Source: Roseburia sp.
GTDB lineage: Bacteria > Bacillota > Clostridia > Oscillospirales > Ruminococcaceae
DNA: 47,982 bases
Reading direction: 5' to 3'
NCBI GenBank assembly: GCA_023666265.1
Contig: JAMPCH010000015.1
Span: 1-47,982 of the forward strand
Shown: piece after piece, positions 41,682 to 47,982 of the stretch
How positions within the stretch are numbered: the first letter of the stretch is position 1
Layout: each line of letters begins with the position of its first letter
The notes under the pieces: generated by a model
Seen by the model: the letters and a program-made list of their open reading frames with translations, nothing else
What the model was told of the DNA's origin: nothing
Databases searched by the model: none
Translations under genes and position numbers: made by a program

Positions 41682-42243
41682 GCAAAAGGAAAAGGAAGAA
41701 AAAGAAATTTTAAAGGAGGAGGACAACAAAGCCGCGGGCGACCCGGCGGAAAGCTCGCCCGCGAAGGAGGAGAAGCCGAAGGAAGAGCCGAAGGGAGAGC
41801 CGAAGGGCGACCCGAAGGACGATCCAAAGGATCAAGAGATCGCGCGGCTAAAGGATCAGCTTTTAAGGAACGTCGCGGAATACGACAACTATCGGAAACG
41901 CACCGCGAAGGAGCGGACGGAGCTAACCCCCGAGATCACGGCGCGGATCGTGACCGAGTTTCTCCCCGTTATGGATAATCTCGAGCGGGCTTTAAAGACC
42001 GAATGTAACGACGAGAATTATAAAAAGGGCGTTGAGATGATCTGTACCGCGTTCGCGGAGGCGCTCGATAAGCTCGGGGTCGAGCGCGTACCGACCGAGG
42101 ACTTTGACCCGAGTATCCACCAAGCCGTCCAACAGGTCGAGAGCGATACGCTCGAGAGCGGTAAGATCGCCTCGGTATTCCAAAACGGCTATCGGATCGG
42201 GACGCGGGTGTTACGCTTCGCGATGGTCGCGGTCGTAAGCTGA
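41668..42243 (+). CDS. grpE: GrpE nucleotide exchange factor
   Basis: A 191-aa co-chaperone that releases ADP from DnaK. It starts at TTG inside the end of hrcA (GGAGG seven bases before). The first 55 residues are a low-complexity acidic/Lys/Pro tail with [18 protein letters not shown] repeats. The long dimer helix ([28 protein letters not shown]) and the beta-domain [12 protein letters not shown], with [14 protein letters not shown], are all present. A short GAAGG/CCTTC hairpin follows before dnaK. Confidence 0.97.
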   Translation: MSKNKQKEKEEKEILKEEDNKAAGDPAESSPAKEEKPKEEPKGEPKGDPKDDPKDQEIARLKDQLLRNVAEYDNYRKRTAKERTELTPEITARIVTEFLPVMDNLERALKTECNDENYKKGVEMICTAFAEALDKLGVERVPTEDFDPSIHQAVQQVESDTLESGKIASVFQNGYRIGTRVLRFAMVAVVS

Positions 42244-42346
42244 CGGCGATCAAAGACCCGAGGGCGAAGGAGCGCGCGAAAGCGCACGCCTTCCCCAAAA
42301 AATAAAAACAACACAAACAACAAAGGCTTTAAAGGAGGCATTTATT

Positions 42347-44182
42347 ATGGCTAAGATCATAGGGATCGATTTAGGAACAACAAACTCTTGCGTCGCGGTC
42401 ATCGAGGGCGGCGAACCGTCCGTCATCACCAACAGCGAGGGGTCGCGGACGACCCCCTCCGTCGTCGCTTTTACCAAGGACGGCGAAAGGCTCGTCGGTC
42501 AGCTCGCCAAGAACCAAGCGGTCCAGAGCCCGGATAAGACGGTCATCTCGATCAAGCGGCATATGGGGAGCGACTATAAGGTCGACATTGACGGGAAGAA
42601 ATATACGCCCCAGGAGATCTCGGCGATGATCCTCACCAAGCTCAAAAACGAGGCGGAGAGCTATCTCGGCGAAAAGGTCACCGACGCGGTCATCACCGTC
42701 CCGGCGTACTTCACCGACGCACAGCGTCAGGCGACCAAGGACGCGGGTCAGATCGCGGGCTTAAAGGTCCATCGGATCATCAATGAGCCGACCGCCGCCG
42801 CGCTCGCCTATGGGGTCGATAAAGGGAACGAACAAAAGGTCGTCGTGTATGACCTCGGCGGCGGGACATTCGACGTATCGGTCATCGAGATCGGCGACGG
42901 GGTACAGGAGGTACTCGCGACGGCGGGAAATAACCGCCTCGGCGGCGACGACTTTGACCAGCGCGTGATCGACTATCTCGTAAGCGAATTTAAGCGCACC
43001 GACGGGATCGATCTAAAGAGCGATAAATTCGCCATGCAGCGTCTCAAGGACGAGGCGGAGAAGGCAAAGATCGCCCTCTCTAACTCGACCTCGGTCAATA
43101 TCAGTATCCCGTATATCACGGCGGACGCGACCGGACCCAAGCATATGAACACCACGCTCAGCCGCGCGAAATTCAACGAGCTGACCGCCGACCTCGTCGA
43201 GGCGACGATGGGTCCGTTAAAACAGGCGTTAAGCGACAGCGGGCTATCGATCGGCGAGATCGATAAGGTTCTCCTCGTCGGGGGGTCGACGCGTATCCCC
43301 GCCGTCCAGGACGCGGTCAAGAGCTATATCGGGAAGGACCCGTTTAAGGGGATCAACCCCGACGAATGCGTCGCGATGGGCGCGGCGATCCAAGGCGGCG
43401 TCCTCAATCAAGAGGTCACGGGGCTTCTCCTCCTCGACGTTACGCCGCTCTCGCTCGGGATCGAGACGGCGGGCGGGGTCTGCACCCGTATGATCGAGCG
43501 GAACACGACGATCCCGACGAAAAAGTCGCAGATCTTCTCGACCTACAGCGATAATCAGCCGAGCGTCGACATCAATATCTTACAGGGCGAGCGCGACTTC
43601 GCCAAGGACAACAAGTCGATCGGGACATTCCGCTTAGACGGGATCGCGCCCGCGCCGAGAGGCATCCCTCAGATCGAGGTGACCTTTGACATCGACGCGA
43701 ACGGGATCGTAAACGTCTCGGCGAAGGATCTCGGGACGGGGAAGGAGCAGCATATCTCGATCACCGCCTCGAGCAATATGAGTAAAGAGGACATCGATAA
43801 GGCGGTCAAGGAGGCGGAGGCTTACGCCGCCGAGGACGCCAAGCGCCGCGAGGAGGTCGACCTAAGAAATGAGGCGGATCAGCTCGTTTATCAGATCGAG
43901 AAGTCGATGGGCGATTTCGGCGATAAGGTGAGCGACGCGGATAAGGCGGCGGTCAACCCGAAGCTCGACGCGCTCAAGGAGGCGCTCAAGGGGACGGACG
44001 TCGAAAAGATCAAGACCGCTAAGGATGAGCTCCAAAAGGCTTTTTACGACGTAGCGGGTCGGATCTATCAGGAGCAAGGCGCGGCGCAGGGCGCGGACAT
44101 ACAGGGCGCGGGAACGAGCGGCGCGGCGAGCGGGAACGGAGACGATAACATCGTCGACGCGGATTATACCGACGCGAATTAA
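42347..44182 (+). CDS. dnaK: Chaperone DnaK (Hsp70)
   Basis: A 611-aa Hsp70. The ATPase domain (1-365) carries [42 protein letters not shown] and [12 protein letters not shown]. The substrate-binding domain has [17 protein letters not shown] and [11 protein letters not shown]. The helical lid and a Gly/Ala-rich tail end in the usual acidic [21 protein letters not shown] precedes the ATG. Third gene of the CIRCE-controlled operon; a hairpin lies between it and dnaJ. Confidence 0.99.
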   Translation: MAKIIGIDLGTTNSCVAVIEGGEPSVITNSEGSRTTPSVVAFTKDGERLVGQLAKNQAVQSPDKTVISIKRHMGSDYKVDIDGKKYTPQEISAMILTKLKNEAESYLGEKVTDAVITVPAYFTDAQRQATKDAGQIAGLKVHRIINEPTAAALAYGVDKGNEQKVVVYDLGGGTFDVSVIEIGDGVQEVLATAGNNRLGGDDFDQRVIDYLVSEFKRTDGIDLKSDKFAMQRLKDEAEKAKIALSNSTSVNISIPYITADATGPKHMNTTLSRAKFNELTADLVEATMGPLKQALSDSGLSIGEIDKVLLVGGSTRIPAVQDAVKSYIGKDPFKGINPDECVAMGAAIQGGVLNQEVTGLLLLDVTPLSLGIETAGGVCTRMIERNTTIPTKKSQIFSTYSDNQPSVDINILQGERDFAKDNKSIGTFRLDGIAPAPRGIPQIEVTFDIDANGIVNVSAKDLGTGKEQHISITASSNMSKEDIDKAVKEAEAYAAEDAKRREEVDLRNEADQLVYQIEKSMGDFGDKVSDADKAAVNPKLDALKEALKGTDVEKIKTAKDELQKAFYDVAGRIYQEQGAAQGADIQGAGTSGAASGNGDDNIVDADYTDAN

Positions 44183-44203
44183 AAATTATTCAATTCTGTC
44201 GAG

Positions 44204-44231
44204 GGCAGTACTGCGACATCGCGGTACTGCC
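44204..44231 (+). other. Hairpin between dnaK and dnaJ
   Basis: GGCAGTAC (44204-44211) and GTACTGCC (44224-44231) form a perfect 8-bp stem with no T-run. It may be an mRNA processing or stability element. Confidence 0.5.
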
Positions 44232-44274
44232 TGTCGGCGATTATGACGAGACATAAAGAAAGGAAATGACAGGT

Positions 44275-45474
44275 ATGGCGGAAAAACGCGATTATTACGA
44301 GGTACTCGGGATCTCGAAATCGGCGACGGACGACGAGATCAAAAAGGCGTACCGTAAAATGGCGAAGATGTACCACCCCGACCTTCACCCCGACGACCCC
44401 GCGGCGGCGGAGAAGTTTAAGGAGGTCAACGAGGCGAACGACGTCCTCTCCGACCCTCAGAAGCGCCAGCGCTATGACCAGTTCGGTCACGCGGGGGTAG
44501 ACCCCTCTTACGGCGCGGGACAGGGCGCGGGCGGCTTTGGGGGCTTCGGCGGCTTCTCGACTGGGGACGGGATCGATCTCGGCGATATTTTTGACTCCTT
44601 CTTTGGGATGGGGGGCGGATCGCGGTCGACGACGCAGAACCCGAACGCGCCGCGAAAGGGCGCGGACATCGCGATCAGCCTCGATATATCGTTTATGGAG
44701 GCTTGTAAGGGCGTCCAACACGAGGTCGAGCTCAACCGCGCGGAGGTCTGTGACAGCTGTAACGGGAGCGGCGCGAAGGCGGGGACGACGGCGAAGACCT
44801 GTCCCGACTGTCACGGGTCGGGGACGGTGAGATTTCAACAGCGGACGATCCTCGGGTCGGTCACCTCGACCCGCCCGTGTACCAAGTGCGGCGGTAAGGG
44901 GAAGATCATCGAGACACCCTGTCCGACCTGTCACGCGAGCGGGAGGGTACAAAAGAAGTCAAAGATCACGGTCTCCGTACCCGCCGGGATCGACGACGGT
45001 ATGACGTTAAGGGTCGCGAACGCGGGACACGTCGGTCAAAACGGCGGACCGCGCGGCGACCTCAAGGTCAGGATCTCGGTAAGGAAGGATCCGCTCTTTG
45101 AGCGGCGGGAGAACGACATCTGGACGGAGATCCCGATCACCTACGCCCAAGCGGTACTCGGCGCGGACGTGACCGTCCCGACGATCGACGGGAACGTCAG
45201 CTATCATATCCCCGAGGGGACTCAGCCGGATACGGTCTTTCGCCTACGCGGGAAGGGCGTGAAGCGCCTCCAGCGAGAGGGACGCGGCGACCAGCTCGTA
45301 AAGGTCGTCCTCGAGGTCCCCAAAAATCTCACGAAAAAGCAAAAGGAGCTTTTGACCGAGTTCAGCGAGATGCTCGGCGATAAGAATTATGAGAAGCAGT
45401 CGGGCTTTTTTGAGAAGCTGAAAAAATTCGGCGACGATCTCAAAAAGAATTTTGACAACCTCGGGAACGGCTAA
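44275..45474 (+). CDS. dnaJ: Chaperone DnaJ (Hsp40)
   Basis: A 399-aa DnaJ. The J domain (1-70) has the HPD motif in YHPDLHPDDP. The Gly/Phe region (75-105) follows, then the four zinc repeats CDSCNGSG, CPDCHGSG, CTKCGGKG and CPTCHASG, then the C-terminal substrate domains. ATG 44275 was preferred to ATG 44266 because AAAGGA is then 10 nt away rather than 1; the difference is three residues. It delivers substrates to DnaK and stimulates its ATPase. Last gene of the operon. Confidence 0.97.
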   Translation: MAEKRDYYEVLGISKSATDDEIKKAYRKMAKMYHPDLHPDDPAAAEKFKEVNEANDVLSDPQKRQRYDQFGHAGVDPSYGAGQGAGGFGGFGGFSTGDGIDLGDIFDSFFGMGGGSRSTTQNPNAPRKGADIAISLDISFMEACKGVQHEVELNRAEVCDSCNGSGAKAGTTAKTCPDCHGSGTVRFQQRTILGSVTSTRPCTKCGGKGKIIETPCPTCHASGRVQKKSKITVSVPAGIDDGMTLRVANAGHVGQNGGPRGDLKVRISVRKDPLFERRENDIWTEIPITYAQAVLGADVTVPTIDGNVSYHIPEGTQPDTVFRLRGKGVKRLQREGRGDQLVKVVLEVPKNLTKKQKELLTEFSEMLGDKNYEKQSGFFEKLKKFGDDLKKNFDNLGNG

Positions 45475-45498
45475 GGGAAAGGCTTTTTTGTTTATTTT

Positions 45499-45599
45499 TT
45501 TGGGGAAGGCGTGCGCGGCGGCGCGCTCGGTTTAGGGCGGCGGGTAACGTAAAGTCCGGCGGCGATCGCGAGCGCGCGGAGCGGCACGCCTTCCCAAAA
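45499..45599. repeat. Long inverted repeat after dnaJ
   Basis: TTGGGGAAGGCGTGC (about 45500-45514) matches GCACGCCTTCCCAA (45584-45597) in reverse with one extra G. Inner arms GCGCGCTCG and CGAGCGCGC also pair. The CCTTCCCCAAAA-type end recurs near 35611, 36859, 40405 and 42290. Confidence 0.65.
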
Positions 45600-45774
45600 G
45601 AATAAAGCAAAATCGCAAAAAAGAATAAGGCAAAATCAACAAAAAACAAAAGGCGTTTTAGGGCGAAGTTACAAAATATTCACAAGTCATTTACTTTTCG
45701 GAAAATTTGTGATATTATAAGTATAAGTGAACGCGCGCGACGCGTTCAAATCTCAGATGGAGCGTGGGTTACAT

Positions 45775-47676
45775 ATGAAGGTAAAAAATATATTGATCCT
45801 GGTTTCCGCGATCCTGCTCGCCGTATCTATGGGCGCTTTTGGGGTGTTCTTGACGATCCAGCTCAGCTCGACGGCGGACGCGATGTACGACGATTATCTC
45901 TCCGGGCTTTCCGGGACGCAGGCGGAAAGCCTTCAGAATTATCTGACGGAGATCGCGGCGAAGACAAAGACGATCGCCGAGATCCCGGCGGTACAACAGT
46001 ATACCGACGGCGACAGCGGCGCGACCGACGAGGTACAAAACCTTTTTGATTCGATGGTTGCCGCCTCCGCCGTTTCCTCCGCCGTGATCTATGATAACAG
46101 CGGTAAGATCGTCCTCGGCGCGGGGATCGGGAGCGCGCAGACCTTAGCGGAGGATGTTTGTAAGACGGACGCCGCCGACTATCTCCCCGTGATCGATGAC
46201 AGCGCCTCTCAAAGCGATAAGTCTCAGTATTTTATCTCCGTCCGCGCGAAGGTAAACGATTATGACCTCGCGCTCGTTTTTGCCCAGGAGAGCGGCGGGG
46301 TACGCGCGATCCTTCGCCAGTCGTCGAACGTTTTGTTCGCGGTCGACCCGAACGGTTCGATCATCACGACACAAACGCTCGCGGGGTCGATGGATTCGCC
46401 GCCTCAACAGTATCAGCCGTATAAGGACGCGGTCGCGAACGCGACGACGACCCCGACCCGCTATCGGAGCGGCGAAAAGGTCGCTTACGCGACGGCGACG
46501 GAGAGCGGATGGGTCGTTGTGGCGAATGACGACGCGTCGGCGGCGGGGACGTATTCGGCTTCCTCGGTCTCGTCGGTCATCGGGATCTCGATCCTCCTCT
46601 TTATTATCTTCTTTGTCGCGGTGATCTTACTCGTGATCACGGTCACAAAGCCGCTTTATAAGATTGAGGAGACCCTCCTTAAGATCAGCCGAGGCGACCA
46701 CGAGGCGCGTATCGAGATCATGTCGCGGAACGAATACGGCGACATCGCCCGCGTATTCAACGATATCGTCGACGATATTATCGTGAGCGAGTCGCGCTAT
46801 CGGACGATCATCGAGATGTCGGACAACATCATTTTTGAGTGGAACTTCGTCAATAACGAGGTCATCTTCTCAAACAACTTTAATAAAAAGTTCAGTTATC
46901 GCGCCCCCTCGGATCACTTCGCGGACAGCTTCCTCTTAAAGTGTAAGGTTCACCCCGACGACGCGGATCGCTATAAGGCGGATCTCGAAAAGCTCGCGAA
47001 GGGCGAGAACTTTAAGCATAACGAGTATCGCTGGAAGAATATCTACGGCGACTATATCTGGGTATTGATCCGTACCGCGACGATCGTCGATAAGGCGGGT
47101 ACGCCGATCAAGAGCGTCGGCGTGATCGTCGACATCGACCGCGCGAAGAAGAGTGAAAATATGCTGACGGCGCGCGCGTCCTTTGACTCGCTCACGGGCG
47201 TTTATAACCGCGAGACGATCGAGAGCGCGATCAATAACGAGATCGAGCTGATCGCGGCAAGAAAGAACCAGTTCGCGATCCTCTTCGTCGACATCGACGA
47301 CTTTAAATTCTATAACGACCAGTACAGCCACGCGACCGGCGACCAAGTTCTCCGCTTTACGGCGACGACGATCAGAAACGCGATCGGCGATAAGGGTATG
47401 GCGGGACGCTATGGCGGCGACGAGTTTATTATCTGTATCCGAAACTCCGACCAAAACGACCCCGCTAAGATCGCGGAGCAGATCCTCAATACCCTTAAGG
47501 AGGGCTTTGACAGCGACAGCGGCGACCACCTCACGGTCAACGTAAGTATCGGTATCTCGATCATTCGCGACGACTCAAAGCGCGTCGAGGAGATCATCGG
47601 TATGGCGGACGACGCGATGTATCGGATCAAAAAGAGCGGAAAGTCGAACTTCGGCTTCCTCGAAGAAGAAGTGTGA
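45775..47676 (+). CDS. Membrane-bound diguanylate cyclase with sensor, HAMP, PAS and GGDEF domains
   Basis: A 633-aa signalling protein that makes cyclic di-GMP. A transmembrane helix lies near 5-28. An extracellular Cache-like sensor covers about 30-255, and the second helix is near 262-285 (SVIGISILLFIIFFVAVILL). A HAMP domain (KPLYKIEETLLKISRGDHEA) follows, then PAS with PAC (YRTIIEMSDNIIFEWNF to VGVIVDID), and GGDEF at 547-551 (GRYGGDEFIICI), so the active site is intact. The RxxD inhibitory site normally five residues before GGDEF is absent. Starts at 45727 or 45757 are possible, but they would place charged residues before the first helix; ATG 45775 has GGAG 12 nt upstream. Confidence 0.9.
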   Translation: MKVKNILILVSAILLAVSMGAFGVFLTIQLSSTADAMYDDYLSGLSGTQAESLQNYLTEIAAKTKTIAEIPAVQQYTDGDSGATDEVQNLFDSMVAASAVSSAVIYDNSGKIVLGAGIGSAQTLAEDVCKTDAADYLPVIDDSASQSDKSQYFISVRAKVNDYDLALVFAQESGGVRAILRQSSNVLFAVDPNGSIITTQTLAGSMDSPPQQYQPYKDAVANATTTPTRYRSGEKVAYATATESGWVVVANDDASAAGTYSASSVSSVIGISILLFIIFFVAVILLVITVTKPLYKIEETLLKISRGDHEARIEIMSRNEYGDIARVFNDIVDDIIVSESRYRTIIEMSDNIIFEWNFVNNEVIFSNNFNKKFSYRAPSDHFADSFLLKCKVHPDDADRYKADLEKLAKGENFKHNEYRWKNIYGDYIWVLIRTATIVDKAGTPIKSVGVIVDIDRAKKSENMLTARASFDSLTGVYNRETIESAINNEIELIAARKNQFAILFVDIDDFKFYNDQYSHATGDQVLRFTATTIRNAIGDKGMAGRYGGDEFIICIRNSDQNDPAKIAEQILNTLKEGFDSDSGDHLTVNVSIGISIIRDDSKRVEEIIGMADDAMYRIKKSGKSNFGFLEEEV

Positions 47677-47680
47677 TCTT

Positions 47681-47712
47681 AAAAGAGACCCCAAAGCGGG
47701 GTCTCTTTTTTT
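47681..47712 (+). terminator. Rho-independent terminator
   Basis: AGAGACCCC (47684-47692) pairs with GGGGTCTCT (47698-47706) around AAAGC and is followed by a seven-T run. It ends the diguanylate cyclase gene. Confidence 0.95.
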
Positions 47713-47982
47713 CGGTGGTGTGCCTTGCGGGTCGCTCCGGGCGCTTGCGGTCTTGCACTATGTGTTTTTCTTTTTTGGAAGGAGAGCGCGGCGTGTCGCT
47801 TTGGGCGACCCGCTGACGCGTCCTTGCGTCATTCCGCGACCCTCGGCAAAACGGGCGAAGAAAACGCCTCCCTTGAAAGGGGAGGTGGCGACGCGAAGCG
47901 GCGACAGAGGGGTTCAAAAGGGGAGGCAAAAAAATCCCCGAAAACGCTTGACAAACGGACGAAAAGATGATAAAATAAATTT
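47713..47982 (+). other. Intergenic sequence with repeat-like stretch and promoter at window end
   Basis: No gene is seen. A stretch at about 47870-47915 (CCTCCCTTGAAAGGGGAGG and following) looks like a dispersed palindromic repeat of Clostridia. TTGACA (47948-47953), a 17-nt spacer and TAAAAT (47971-47976) form a good promoter for a gene beyond the window. Confidence 0.7.

Overview
The window looks like chromosome of an anaerobic Firmicute of class Clostridia, probably an uncultured Oscillospiraceae-like gut lineage. The grounds are hrcA-grpE-dnaK-dnaJ behind a CIRCE operator, strong AGGAGG-type ribosome binding sites, an EpsC-type serine acetyltransferase, a conjugative-element coupling protein and clustered serine recombinases. 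GC content shifts sharply along the window: moderate in the sulfur region, very AT-rich at about 32.7-35.1 kb, and GC-rich from 36 kb onward.

Layout. (1) 1-1898: 3' part of a group II intron (reverse transcriptase/maturase with HNH, then domain V) inserted in a VirD4/TraG coupling-protein gene. (2) 1904-8770, minus strand: an eight-gene sulfur operon read as cysteine desulfurase, IscU, Rrf2 regulator, serine acetyltransferase, HD hydrolase, rhodanese plus TtcA-like PP-loop protein (broken by an in-frame TAG), DUF3737 and a PatB-type C-S lyase. (3) 8771-9090: a divergent control region holding a perfectly symmetric promoter. (4) 9091-18945, plus strand: a LysR regulator, then an operon of a JAMM protease, a MoaD-MoeB-rhodanese fusion, a family 2A encapsulin shell, its cysteine desulfurase cargo, a MetY-type sulfhydrylase, a TusA-like protein, thioredoxin, a ThiS-like carrier with a blocked C terminus, a ThiF-like E1, a second JAMM protease and a thioredoxin reductase. 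(5) 19-26.4 kb: a TcyP-like cystine transporter with a Cys-Cys leader peptide, secreted single-cysteine thioredoxin-like proteins, and a thioredoxin-like/M1 peptidase fusion. (6) 26.8-35.1 kb: a mobile module with a sigma factor, a SHOCT-like peptide, three recombinase-family genes, a small RHH-like gene and AT-rich cargo. (7) 35.1-36 kb: hairpins and an inverted-repeat element. (8) 36-48 kb: ordinary chromosome (RpiR regulator, BaiN-like flavoprotein, ABC lipoprotein, heat-shock operon, diguanylate cyclase).

Main reading. Regions 2-5 form a complete sulfur economy: cystine uptake, thiol reduction, desulfuration by a cysteine desulfurase packed in an encapsulin shell, sulfur relay through rhodanese and TusA-like proteins to two ubiquitin-like carriers, and rebuilding of cysteine or homocysteine with O-acetylserine from the acetyltransferase and a MetY-type enzyme. 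Encapsulin-desulfurase pairs and thiocarboxylate-dependent cysteine/homocysteine synthesis are each known. Their fusion in one operon, with two carrier/E1/JAMM sets, is the most unusual thing here. The island lies between a conjugation gene and a recombinase module, so it may be cargo of an integrative conjugative element.

All calls rest on reading the sequence and remembered family features. No database search was run.
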